Below are positions 33,573-42,188 of a stretch of DNA of 64,000 bases, piece after piece. Origin of the DNA: Paenibacillus thiaminolyticus (GTDB lineage Bacteria > Bacillota > Bacilli > Paenibacillales > Paenibacillaceae); the NCBI RefSeq assembly GCF_007066085.1, contig NZ_CP041405.1:4295001-4359000 (forward strand), in the 5' to 3' direction. The notes under the pieces were generated by a model that was not told the DNA's origin, made no database searches, and saw only the letters and a program-made list of their open reading frames with translations. The position numbers were made by a program, and so were the translations under genes. Position 1 is the first letter of the stretch. Every line of letters starts with the position of its first letter.

Positions 33573-35816
33573 ATGAAGAAATTGAAAGCGTTAACATGTT
33601 TTCTTGCCGTCATGCTGCTGAGCAGCACATTCTCCATGGCGGCCTCGGCGGAGGCGCAAGGGGCGAAGCTGAAGCTGCGGCTAATGGAGACGACCGACAT
33701 TCATACACATATTGTCAATCATGATTACTACCAGGATACGGAGACCGACGAATTCGGCCTGGCGAAGACGGCATCGCTCATTATGAAGGCGCGTCAAGAG
33801 GTGACGAACAGCATGCTGTTCGACAACGGCGACCTGATTCAGGGCAATCCGCTGGGGGATTATGCCGCCCAAATCAAGCCGCTTCAGGACGGCCAGGTCC
33901 ATCCGGTATTCAAAGCGATGAATCTGCTTGAGTACGATGCGGCCGGAATCGGGAATCATGAGTTCAACTATGGTCTGGAGTTCCTCGATCGCAGCTTGAA
34001 AGGGTCCGCGTTCCCATACGTGAATGCCAACGTCTATTTCGATGATGGAGACAACAACCCGGATAACGATAAAAACTATTTCAAGCCGTACGAAATTTTG
34101 ACGAGAACGTTCAAGGATGATGCCGGCCAAGACGCTACGCTGAAAATCGGGGTCATCGGGTTTGTGCCGCCGAAGGTCATGGAGTGGGACAAAGCGAACC
34201 TGGAAGGCAAGGTTGTCGTCAAGGACATTATCGAGACTGCGGAGAAATTCGTGCCGAAGATGAAGCAGGAAGGCGCCGATCTCATCGTCGCGATTCCTCA
34301 CTCCGGCTTCGACAGCAGTCCGCGGAAGGGCAATGATGATAACACGGTCTACTATTTGACCCAGGTCACAGGAATCGACGCAGTTATGTTCGGGCATGAC
34401 CACAATGTCTTCCCGAGTTCGGACTTCGAGAACATCGAAGGAGTCGATGTGAAGAAAGGAACCATACATGGGACCCCTGCGGTCATGCCGGGATTCTGGG
34501 GTGATCATCTTGGCATCATCGATCTGACCTTGGAGAAGTCCGGGGGGAAATGGACGGTCGTCGACAGCCAGTCCGAAGCCCGTCCGATCTACGATAAGGA
34601 GAATAAGAAATCGCTTGTCGATGCTGATCAGCGCATTGTGGATGCCGTAAAGGCGGATCACGAAGGCACGATCGAATATGTGCGCCAGCCGATTGGGGAG
34701 ACGACGGCGCCGATCAACAGCTTCTTCTCCGTCGTGCGCGACGATCCGTCCGTTCAGATCGTCTCTAACGCCCAGAAATGGTATACGGAAAAATATATTC
34801 AAGGCACTTCCTATGACGGAATTCCAGTTCTGTCGGCGGCAGCTCCGTTCAAGGCAGGCGGCCGCTGGGGCCCGAGCTATTTCACCGATATTCCGGCAGG
34901 CACGCTGGCCGTGAAGAGCGCGGCTGATCTGTATGTGTATCCGAATACGGTGAACGTCGTGCTGCTCAATGGCGATGAAGTCAGAGAATGGCTGGAGCAT
35001 GCGGCGGGGCAATTCAACCAGATTGTGCCGGGCAAGTCAGGAGAGCAGCCGCTCATCAATGAAGAATTCCCTACCTACCTGTTCGACGTCATCGACGGCG
35101 TTACGTATCAGATCGATGTGACGCAGCCGGCCCGCTACAATCGTCAAGGACAACTGGCGGCTCCGGATTCGCACCGGATCGTCAATCTGGAATATAACGG
35201 GAAGCCGGTGACGAAGGAGCAGAAGTTCCTGATTGCCACGAACAATTACCGTGCGAGCGGCGGAGGCAACTTCCCGAACCTGGATGGGTCCAATATCGTA
35301 ATCTCTTCGCCGGATGAGACACGGCAAGTCTTGATCGATTACATCGCGCAGAACGAAAAAATCAATCCGACCGCAGATAATAATTGGTCCTTCGTACCGA
35401 TTCAAGGGGAGGCCAATGTCACGTTCCGCACGTCTCCGAAGGCTCAAGAGGCAGCGGCTCAAGCTGGAGGCATGCACTTCATCGAACTGGAGAGCGACGG
35501 CTTCGCCAAGTTCGCGCTGGATATGTCGGCGGGCGAGGAGCAGCAGGCCGCGCCGGAGAAGCCATCCGCTTCGGACGTCCTTGTTCCGGTACGGGCGAAG
35601 GCGGAAGAGCAAGGCATCGACATCGTCTATAACAACAAGACGAAGACGGTCACCTTGACCAAAGGCGATGCAAACGTAATCTATATCTTGAATGCGCTCG
35701 AGATTCAGGTGAATGGACAGAAGCAGCCGGTTCAATCGAAGCTGACGGACAATCGGCTGTGGCTGCCGGAGTCGATCCTGCAATCATTGGGCGCGACCGC
35801 TCCGGCGGCCAGCTAA
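33573..35816 (+). CDS. Secreted CpdB-like 2',3'-cyclic phosphodiesterase/3'-nucleotidase
   Basis: A 747-residue exported protein. A signal peptide (cleavage near SMAASAEA) is followed by a calcineurin-type metallophosphatase domain (about 35-340) with the metal motifs TTDIHTHI, NGDLIQG, GNHEFNYG and GHDHNVF. The 5'-nucleotidase C-terminal domain (about 370-610) shows SFFSVVRDDPSVQIVSNAQ and SGGGNFP. The last ~75 residues form a copper-amine-oxidase-N-like domain, often used by Paenibacillus surface proteins. The enzyme should release phosphate and nucleosides from extracellular RNA breakdown products. Monocistronic. Confidence 0.92.
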   Translation: MKKLKALTCFLAVMLLSSTFSMAASAEAQGAKLKLRLMETTDIHTHIVNHDYYQDTETDEFGLAKTASLIMKARQEVTNSMLFDNGDLIQGNPLGDYAAQIKPLQDGQVHPVFKAMNLLEYDAAGIGNHEFNYGLEFLDRSLKGSAFPYVNANVYFDDGDNNPDNDKNYFKPYEILTRTFKDDAGQDATLKIGVIGFVPPKVMEWDKANLEGKVVVKDIIETAEKFVPKMKQEGADLIVAIPHSGFDSSPRKGNDDNTVYYLTQVTGIDAVMFGHDHNVFPSSDFENIEGVDVKKGTIHGTPAVMPGFWGDHLGIIDLTLEKSGGKWTVVDSQSEARPIYDKENKKSLVDADQRIVDAVKADHEGTIEYVRQPIGETTAPINSFFSVVRDDPSVQIVSNAQKWYTEKYIQGTSYDGIPVLSAAAPFKAGGRWGPSYFTDIPAGTLAVKSAADLYVYPNTVNVVLLNGDEVREWLEHAAGQFNQIVPGKSGEQPLINEEFPTYLFDVIDGVTYQIDVTQPARYNRQGQLAAPDSHRIVNLEYNGKPVTKEQKFLIATNNYRASGGGNFPNLDGSNIVISSPDETRQVLIDYIAQNEKINPTADNNWSFVPIQGEANVTFRTSPKAQEAAAQAGGMHFIELESDGFAKFALDMSAGEEQQAAPEKPSASDVLVPVRAKAEEQGIDIVYNNKTKTVTLTKGDANVIYILNALEIQVNGQKQPVQSKLTDNRLWLPESILQSLGATAPAAS

Positions 35817-35837
35817 GGCGCGCACCGGAAGCAGAAC

Positions 35838-35866
35838 AGACCCTGTCTACATCCGACAGGGTCTTG
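35838..35866. terminator. Bidirectional terminator
   Basis: AGACCCTGTC and GACAGGGTCT flank a 7-nt loop. It lies between the convergent nucleotidase and gerC genes. Confidence 0.8.
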
Positions 35867-35880
35867 CTATCTCCGGAAGC

Positions 35881-37038
35881 TTATTTTGGGTTGACATATT
35901 TATATGCTCCACTGTGGTGAATTTCTGCACTGACCTTGATCGAGGCGATGGACTCGGGGGTAAGGCGAATATCTTTTCCGTTGCCGAGCGCTTTCCACAG
36001 CGTCAGCTTTTTGCGGTATACCTCGTTTTTCAAGTTATAAATATCAATGCCATCCTCTAATCCCTTCTCGAATGTTTTCCGGATATCCTTTTCGATTTTG
36101 TCGTTCAGCATACGGCGGAGCTTCGCAAGCGGCACATTTTCCAGCATTTCATCGAGATGTCCGGACACTTTCAGTTTGATGTGAAAGACGGGCTGATTGT
36201 TTTTCATCGATACTTGGATCCGGCTCTTCGGATAATACATCGACAGGACAGCGTCTGGCTTGCGTTTATTGCCGACGACGACGGGCGTGCGCGCCGTTGT
36301 CCTTGTCAGCCAGCGCAGGCCCATCAGATCTCTCCATGACAACCATTTTTTATGCTTGCCGTTCACGAGGATATAAGCCCCGTTGAGTAAGTACTGTCCG
36401 CTCGGCTTCCCATTCTTGACCCATTGCGTGTCTTGCGTGATCAGGGACGGGAGGATAATGGCAGAGTTGGGCTCTCCCAGCTCCGCCGCCATCTTCTGTA
36501 ATTGAATCGGGGCGATGAAGGAGCTCTGTTGATACACCTCCTCCGGGTGATGAAGCAGAGATGTGATCGGCGATATATTGAACACATTCGTAACCGACAA
36601 CAGCTTGTCCAGGGGCTCCTTCGTCCCGAATACCCACGGCGTATACCGGACTTCCCGGTATCTCCGCAGCGCGTCCAACATATGATTGACATTATGCTTC
36701 ATCGCTCTCTCCGTAATAATAACGGCGGATGTGTGCTCGAACAGGACGCGCAGCGGGGAGGCGTTGTAGATGGCATTAATGGCCATCTCCAACGTGTAGC
36801 CCGTCGCGCGTCCAACCCAGATCGGAGCGGGCTCAGCCGATTTGGTCTCTTGCTTGGCGACGTTCATGAAGTCGAGCGATTGCGTGTAGATGACGTATTT
36901 CCCGCCCTCGTAGTCGATCCCGATGGCCGCGATATAGTTCATGTCCTGAATATTTTTGGCATCCCAGCAGCCGGGCAGACCGACAAGAATCACTGCCGCG
37001 AGCGGGAGGATGATAACCTGTTTCCATCTAGCGTTCAT
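35881..37038 (-). CDS. Ger(x)C family spore germination lipoprotein (receptor C subunit)
   Basis: A 385-residue lipoprotein with lipobox LPGC (Cys24) directly followed by the family hallmark WDAKNIQDMNYIAAIGIDYE. Three GerC domains can be followed, ending in the HHSGAYKYVNPK tail. It is the outer lipoprotein subunit of a germinant receptor in the spore inner membrane. It starts 1 bp after the gerA stop and ends the minus-strand operon. Confidence 0.93.
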   Translation of the reverse strand: MNARWKQVIILPLAAVILVGLPGCWDAKNIQDMNYIAAIGIDYEGGKYVIYTQSLDFMNVAKQETKSAEPAPIWVGRATGYTLEMAINAIYNASPLRVLFEHTSAVIITERAMKHNVNHMLDALRRYREVRYTPWVFGTKEPLDKLLSVTNVFNISPITSLLHHPEEVYQQSSFIAPIQLQKMAAELGEPNSAIILPSLITQDTQWVKNGKPSGQYLLNGAYILVNGKHKKWLSWRDLMGLRWLTRTTARTPVVVGNKRKPDAVLSMYYPKSRIQVSMKNNQPVFHIKLKVSGHLDEMLENVPLAKLRRMLNDKIEKDIRKTFEKGLEDGIDIYNLKNEVYRKKLTLWKALGNGKDIRLTPESIASIKVSAEIHHSGAYKYVNPK

Positions 37039-37039
37039 C

Positions 37040-38518
37040 TCAAGAATCGTCCCCTTTTCTCGTGTTGTCCTGCTCTCTCGTCAGATAAGAGGGACGGTAC
37101 TTGTCCATATTGAGCGGCACGCGGAGCAGCGCCTTCCACATGTCTCTCCATTGGGGCGGCGATACGGGGGCAAGATACGGAATGCCGTAAGACATTATCG
37201 ATGATAAATAGAGCAAAATGGTCATTACGGCCAGGAAGAAGCCGAACATGCCCAGCAGCGAGCTGGCCAGCAGCACGCCCAGCCGCAGCACGCTAACCGT
37301 TCCGCTCAGAGATTGGTTGATAAGCGTGAATGTTGCGACGGCTGTGACCGCCGCGACGACCAGCGTCGTCGGAGAAGCCAGCCCCGCACGAATCGAGGCG
37401 TCTCCCACGATGAGGCCGCCGACAACTGCCAAGGTTTGGCCTACCGCCTTCGGCAAGCGAATGCCGGCTTCACGGAATAATTCGAACATGCCCAGCATGA
37501 ACAGCAATTCCATCGTCGCCGACAACGGGAGGCCAGTCCGGGTATTCGACACGGTCGCCAGGAGCGGGAACGGAAGCTGCTCCACATTGTAGGCGGTAAG
37601 GGCAAGCCAGAAGCCGGGAGTGAAGAGAGAGATGATCAGACCGCTTAAGCGGATGATGCGCTGGAGCACCACGAAGAACACCGGGAAATGGATATCCTCC
37701 GGCGACTTCAGCAGCAGCCACAGGCTGGAAGGACCGATAAGCGCCATAGGCGATCCGTCGACGAGAATGACGAATCGGCCTCTGCTTAACGATTCGACCA
37801 CATAATCGGGGCGTCCGATGTAATCCATCAGCGGGAACATGGAATAATTGGAGTTCAGCATCAATTCACCCAGTTGGGAGCTGCCGACGATGATATCGGT
37901 GTCAATCGAGTAGAGCTGCTTCCTTACGGTATCGACCAGATGTGGCCGAATGACATCCTGCATGTAGAGCAGTCCGACCTCGGTCTGCGAGCGCCTGCCG
38001 ATAATAAACGTTTCGTAGTTCACTGACTGGGTGCGAAGGCGCTTGCGGACGAGCGCCACATTCGTGGCCAGATTCTCCGTAAATCCATCCTTTGGACCTT
38101 TGATGGAAACTTCCGTATTGGATTCTTCCGGCTGCCGCTCTGGCCGCTCGCAAATATCGATGAAGTAGACTTCATTGTCGCCATGCACATAGACAAGCAG
38201 CTCTCCAGCGAACAGCTTCCGTTCCATCTCTATCAATCCTGCCCCCGGAGGCAAAGGAAGCAGAGGGATGAGCCGGTTGCGGCTCACCGCTTGGGAGACG
38301 GAGGAGGCCTCTTGCAGCATGCGATGCAGCGCCGGAACGACAGCCTGGTTCAACTGCTTCATATCGGTGAGCCCGGAGCAGTAGATTAAGGTGATCTGGA
38401 ACGTCCTTTCCGCTGAACCGAATTCGTAGTTTTCTGACTTGATATCGGAGCATTCCGCGAAATAATCGTGAATGACTTTGAGCGTAAGCGGAGTAGGGGA
38501 TGACGAATTGGCGCCCAT
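37040..38518 (-). CDS. GerA family spore germination protein (receptor A subunit)
   Basis: A 492-residue A subunit. The cytoplasmic N-domain (about 1-240) holds the conserved IKGPKDGFTENLATNVALVRKRL segment. VILVDGSPMALIGPSSLWLLLKSPEDI leads into the membrane domain of four or five helices, with the signature RTGLPLSATMELLFMLGMFELFREAGIRLPK. Together with gerB and gerC it forms a nutrient receptor; A subunits of this family assemble as ligand-gated ion channels. It lies 16 bp after gerB. Confidence 0.94.
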   Translation of the reverse strand: MGANSSSPTPLTLKVIHDYFAECSDIKSENYEFGSAERTFQITLIYCSGLTDMKQLNQAVVPALHRMLQEASSVSQAVSRNRLIPLLPLPPGAGLIEMERKLFAGELLVYVHGDNEVYFIDICERPERQPEESNTEVSIKGPKDGFTENLATNVALVRKRLRTQSVNYETFIIGRRSQTEVGLLYMQDVIRPHLVDTVRKQLYSIDTDIIVGSSQLGELMLNSNYSMFPLMDYIGRPDYVVESLSRGRFVILVDGSPMALIGPSSLWLLLKSPEDIHFPVFFVVLQRIIRLSGLIISLFTPGFWLALTAYNVEQLPFPLLATVSNTRTGLPLSATMELLFMLGMFELFREAGIRLPKAVGQTLAVVGGLIVGDASIRAGLASPTTLVVAAVTAVATFTLINQSLSGTVSVLRLGVLLASSLLGMFGFFLAVMTILLYLSSIMSYGIPYLAPVSPPQWRDMWKALLRVPLNMDKYRPSYLTREQDNTRKGDDS

Positions 38519-38534
38519 AGTTGCAGCCTCCTTG

Positions 38535-39641
38535 CTATAAATCTTTGGGGCGCGGCTTCGTGCCGCGCCGGGAACGGAACCAGCTCATCAGGAACAGGAA
38601 CAGGGACAACAGGAGAAAGATTGCTGTCGTTCCAGGCAAAAAGAAGATTTCGAGAAATTTGAAAAACAGCATATCGTTTAGGTGCAAATTGACGGCAATC
38701 AGCAAGGTCACTCCCGAAAATATGCACATGAGCAGCCGGTGGTACAGTGACTTGAGCGGAAGCAGCTCCACGATCAGAAAGACCATGAACGAAATGCGGA
38801 TAAACGCGCCCGACATCCATTGATAAATGGACAGAAAATCGATATGTTCGATATATTTGCTGACCGTAACCAATCTCCACTGCTCGAATGCCGGGTAACG
38901 GATGTTGGCCGCTTCCTTGATGCCGAAATTCGTAATCGAGCCAATAAGCGGCCCTATTGTCAACCCGCATAAAATAAGAGCAAGCACAGCGAGTCCCCGG
39001 AAGCGGGGCGTCTTGGAAATCCGGTGCTGGATAAGAAGCAGGAGGAACAGTTCGGCCAAACCCGCTCCGATGTACACCGTTCCGCGAACCACCGGCATAT
39101 ACCCGTGCTCGAACAGCGGGAACATTAAGGAGTAGTCTTTGTATCTGGCATTGGCGAACATGATGAAGTATCCGAACAGGACGACAAACGGAAGCAGGAT
39201 CCCCGAACAAATGGCAATGGATCGAAGCCCGGCTAGTGCCCCGAAAATACAGAGAAGCAAGAGCGATACCGTAATAAGGAAAAAGGGGGTCTGCGGCAAA
39301 TACGATGTTTTGGCCCAGTTCGCGGTATCCTTCACCGTGACAAACGCGCTGATCCATAGGTACAGCCCAACAATGGCCGTGACGCACCAGGCAACCGCCG
39401 GGCCGAAGGTAGCCTTCATCCAAGGGAACAAGGCCTGCTGTCCCTTGGCCTTCATCAGCCTCTGGAGCAAGGGTATCCAAGCCAGAACGATAAGCGCCAG
39501 CATAATAACGCTCAACCATCCGTCACGGCCGGCTTGCTGAAGCATGAGCGGAATAATGATGACATGATTCAGTAAGCCTGTTGACAGCATCATGATGAAG
39601 CAAAGCTGCAGATAGGTGATAAACTCAGATCCGCGGTTCAT
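38535..39641 (-). CDS. GerAB/ArcD/ProY family endospore germination permease (receptor B subunit)
   Basis: A protein of about 368 residues with ten membrane helices, of the amino acid/polyamine permease-like GerAB family, which carries the germinant-binding pocket. It opens MNRGSEFITYLQLCFIMMLSTGLL. The ATG at 39641 is chosen because AAAAAGG lies 9 nt upstream; the ATG at 39650 abuts that site. It is the first gene of a gerB-gerA-gerC operon, an order different from the second receptor operon at 48.7 kb. Confidence 0.92.
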   Translation of the reverse strand: MNRGSEFITYLQLCFIMMLSTGLLNHVIIIPLMLQQAGRDGWLSVIMLALIVLAWIPLLQRLMKAKGQQALFPWMKATFGPAVAWCVTAIVGLYLWISAFVTVKDTANWAKTSYLPQTPFFLITVSLLLLCIFGALAGLRSIAICSGILLPFVVLFGYFIMFANARYKDYSLMFPLFEHGYMPVVRGTVYIGAGLAELFLLLLIQHRISKTPRFRGLAVLALILCGLTIGPLIGSITNFGIKEAANIRYPAFEQWRLVTVSKYIEHIDFLSIYQWMSGAFIRISFMVFLIVELLPLKSLYHRLLMCIFSGVTLLIAVNLHLNDMLFFKFLEIFFLPGTTAIFLLLSLFLFLMSWFRSRRGTKPRPKDL

Positions 39642-39746
39642 GGAGATCATCCTTTTTGGGTCTGATTGACATCCTTAGAATGAGCAGGCAAGGAAAAAAT
39701 TAATCATAAAGCGGAAAAAGCTATAGCCAAACCGGACGGTTCCGGC

Positions 39747-39830
39747 TATAATACAGCTAAATAACTTAAAGGCAATGCTACCGGACAGGTACAACCTCGT
39801 GATTTATCGCGCTGGCTGTGCCTTTTTTTG
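39747..39830 (+). ncRNA. Candidate structured leader RNA (copy 1) upstream of cyclomaltodextrinase
   Basis: After a -10 (TATAAT, 39747-39752; weak -35 TAGCCA 17 bp upstream) comes AAAGGCAATGC (39768-39778), a hairpin TACC/GGTA (39779-39791), CAACC (39792-39796), a hairpin CGTGA/TCGCG (39798-39811) and TGCC plus seven T. AAAGGCA can also pair with the final TGCCTTT. The layout matches copy 2 at 41683. It ends 58 nt before the gene, so it could act as an attenuator. Confidence 0.45.
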
Positions 39831-39887
39831 TTGTCCGGCGACGCCTCGGTTATGGCATATTGAGATGATGTACAAGGGAGTGGGCAC

Positions 39888-41663
39888 ATGTTAAGGGAAG
39901 CGGTGTATCATCGTTCCAAGCAAAATTGGTCGTATGCCTATGATTGCGAGACGATTCATCTCCGGCTCCGCACGAAGCGGGATGATGCCGTCAAGGTGGA
40001 AGCGATCGTGGTGGACAAATATGCGTTCAAAGATTCGACAGAGTTCATTCCGATGCATATTTTTGCTTCGGATGCCTTGTTCGATTATTGGGAGGCTGCG
40101 TACCGTCCGCCATACCGGCGGCTGCGCTACGCGTTCCGAATTCAGGGCAAGGACGAGCAGGTGTATTTGACGGAACGCGGCTTTTTCGAGGACCTGCCTT
40201 GGGATTACTTCGAATCGTTCGAGTATCCGTTCCTCCATCCGCACGATATGTTCGAAGCGCCTGCGTGGGTGAAGGAGGCCGTCTTCTATCAGATTTTCCC
40301 GGAGCGGTTCGCGAACGGCGATCCAGCCAACGATCCGGAGAAGACCGAGGAATGGGGCGGGGAACCGAAGCCGGGGAATTTCTTCGGCGGCGACCTGCAA
40401 GGGGTTCTGGATCATCTGGATTATTTATCGGAGTTGGGCATTAATGCCATTTACTTCACGCCGGTCTTCGAAGCGACGACGAACCATAAGTATGACACGC
40501 GGGATTATTTGAAGGTGGACAGGCATTTCGGCACGAATGAAAAGCTGAAGGAATTGGTCGAGGCGTGCCATGAACGGGGAATCCGGGTTCTGCTGGATGC
40601 CGTGTTCAATCATGCCGGCCGGACGTTTCCTCCATTCGTCGATGTGATGGAGAAGGGGAGCGAATCTCCGTACGCGGACTGGTTCTATGTGAAAGACTAT
40701 CCGCTCCGCGTCGTGGACGGCAAGCCGACCTATGAGACGTTCTCCTTCGAGCCGCTGATGCCGAAGCTCAATACGAGTCATCCAGAGGTGAAGCGGTATT
40801 TGCTGGAGGTGGCGAGATATTGGGTAGAGGAGATCGGCATTGACGGCTGGAGGCTGGATGTGGCCAACGAGGTCGATCATCAATTCTGGCGCGAATTCCG
40901 GCAAGTCGTCAAGCAAGCAAATCGTGACGCCTATATATTGGGAGAAATATGGCATGATTCGATGGCGTGGCTGCAGGGGGACCAGTTCGATGCCGTCATG
41001 AATTACCCGTTCACGGATGCGGTGTTGAACTTCTTCGCCCGGCAGACGACAGATGCCCGCGTATTCGCGGATTCCATCGGGTCGATACTGGCCAGCTATC
41101 CGCAGCCAGTGACCGAAGTGTCCTTCAATCTGCTCGACAGCCACGATACGCCGCGCCTGCTGACGCTCTGTGAGAGAGACGTTCGTCCGATGAAGCTGGC
41201 GGCGCTGTTCCAGTTCACTTATCCGGGCACGCCTTGCATCTACTATGGAGACGAGATCGGCCTGGAGGGCGGACCGGATCCGGGCTGCCGCAAATGCATG
41301 GTATGGGATGAAGCGGAACAAGACCGCGATCTGTTCGCCTTCTATCAGCGCATTATCGCGCTTCGCCGCAAGCATGAGGCGCTCCGCTCCGCGCGCATTC
41401 GCTTCCTGCATGCCGAAGCGGATGGAAGGACTCTGATGTATGAATTAACAGGAGCCGATGGCAGCTTCTTAATCGCGATGAATGCAGGCGATGCTCCGGC
41501 AGAGCTTCGGCTGGAGACGGGAACGGAAGCAGAGCGTTCATGGTCGCTGGAATATGGAGAAGGCATTCGCATCGATGCCCAGCCAGACATGCTGGAGTTG
41601 GCCTTGGATGGCTTCGGTTTTGCGGTCCTTCATATGAAAAGCGATATTGACAATGCTCAATGA
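39888..41663 (+). CDS. GH13 cyclomaltodextrinase/neopullulanase-type alpha-glycosidase
   Basis: A 591-residue cytoplasmic enzyme (no signal peptide). The N-terminal ~125 residues form a CBM34-type domain. The catalytic barrel shows all GH13 regions: [20 protein letters not shown] (nucleophile Asp near 323), ILGEIWHD (acid Glu near 352) and [11 protein letters not shown] (Asp near 421). Catalytic positions and length fit GH13 subfamily 20 (neopullulanase, cyclomaltodextrinase, maltogenic amylase). It would open and shorten maltodextrins imported by MdxEFG. The ATG follows AAGGGAGTGGG. Confidence 0.92.
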   Translation: MLREAVYHRSKQNWSYAYDCETIHLRLRTKRDDAVKVEAIVVDKYAFKDSTEFIPMHIFASDALFDYWEAAYRPPYRRLRYAFRIQGKDEQVYLTERGFFEDLPWDYFESFEYPFLHPHDMFEAPAWVKEAVFYQIFPERFANGDPANDPEKTEEWGGEPKPGNFFGGDLQGVLDHLDYLSELGINAIYFTPVFEATTNHKYDTRDYLKVDRHFGTNEKLKELVEACHERGIRVLLDAVFNHAGRTFPPFVDVMEKGSESPYADWFYVKDYPLRVVDGKPTYETFSFEPLMPKLNTSHPEVKRYLLEVARYWVEEIGIDGWRLDVANEVDHQFWREFRQVVKQANRDAYILGEIWHDSMAWLQGDQFDAVMNYPFTDAVLNFFARQTTDARVFADSIGSILASYPQPVTEVSFNLLDSHDTPRLLTLCERDVRPMKLAALFQFTYPGTPCIYYGDEIGLEGGPDPGCRKCMVWDEAEQDRDLFAFYQRIIALRRKHEALRSARIRFLHAEADGRTLMYELTGADGSFLIAMNAGDAPAELRLETGTEAERSWSLEYGEGIRIDAQPDMLELALDGFGFAVLHMKSDIDNAQ

Positions 41664-41676
41664 AAACGTATATAAT
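41647..41676 (+). promoter_or_regulatory. Consensus promoter of a short RNA
   Basis: TTGACA (41647-41652), 18-bp spacer, TATAAT (41671-41676): both hexamers are perfect. The -35 overlaps the last codons of the upstream enzyme gene. The only thing directly downstream is the hairpin RNA and its terminator. Confidence 0.8.
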
Positions 41677-41682
41677 GCAACT

Positions 41683-41780
41683 AAGCCAGACGACAATTTA
41701 AGGGCAATGCTTTCGGCAGCTTAGCCGAACAACCCCGGTATTCTCTTTGAAGCTTGATTAAAGAGATACCGGGGTTATTT
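41683..41780 (+). ncRNA. Candidate structured RNA (copy 2) upstream of the maltodextrin transporter
   Basis: The predicted ~100-nt transcript contains AAGGGCAATGC (41700-41710), a hairpin TTCGGC/GCCGAA with loop AGCTTA (41712-41729), CAACC (41730-41734) and a long terminator stem AACCCCGGTA...TACCGGGGTT ending in ATTTT. The loop AGCTTA can pair with CTAAGC at 41681-41686 (possible pseudoknot). The core order matches copy 1, while the hairpin stem differs by compensating bases. Confidence 0.5.
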
Positions 41781-41856
41781 TGTATAACGATGTGCCAGCG
41801 AAGCTATTGCCGGATAAGGGGATGATGCGGACGGCAGGGTGTCTTTTGTCCATTTG

Positions 41857-41870
41857 TGCAAGCGTTTGAA
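41857..41870 (+). promoter_or_regulatory. cre/LacI-type operator upstream of mdxE
   Basis: TGCAAGCGTTTGAA matches the cre consensus at all fixed positions but one (final CA is AA). It may bind CcpA or the LacI-family regulator encoded at 47525. Confidence 0.5.
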
Positions 41871-42136
41871 TGAATCGGGTAGTGAGGCCGTCTGATGCGG
41901 CGCCGAAGAAGACCCTCCCGGCTCGCGATATGGACAACCGACGAAGCGGACAATGTGCACAAGAAATAAAGCTGTTGTTTTCACAAGGGGATTTTTTCGA
42001 TTGTATAGGGGGGGTTGCCATTTTCATCAAATGAATAAATGTTCATTTTATCCGATCTTTCATTTTTTTCTTTAAATGGATCTTATTTGGAATTTGAAGG
42101 ATTCAAGCGAAAAAGAAGAGATAGTACATCGAGGAA

Positions 42137-42150
42137 GACAAACGTTTGCA
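42137..42150 (+). promoter_or_regulatory. LacI-family operator next to mdxE
   Basis: GACAAACGTTTGCA contains the perfect palindrome CAAACGTTTG. It lies 39 bp upstream of the mdxE start, so binding of the MalR-like regulator here would block transcription or elongation. Confidence 0.5.
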
Positions 42151-42188
42151 TTAAAAAGACGTCATCCGAACTAACCAGGGAGAGGGGT

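Larger units (their letters stand above)
41781..42188 (+). other. Leader/promoter region of mdxE
   Basis: A 408-bp non-coding stretch between the short RNA terminator and mdxE. It holds two LacI/CcpA-type operators (41857 and 42137, listed separately) and AT-rich stretches around 41980-42080 where a promoter is likely (a poor TTTTCA, 18 bp, TGTATA is visible). An in-frame extension of mdxE upstream to 42039 is open but lacks a ribosome-binding site. Confidence 0.5.

Noticed and set aside
42039-42188. Longer start for MdxE at 42039
   Set aside because: The extension has no ribosome-binding site and would bury the lipoprotein signal peptide 50 residues inside the protein.
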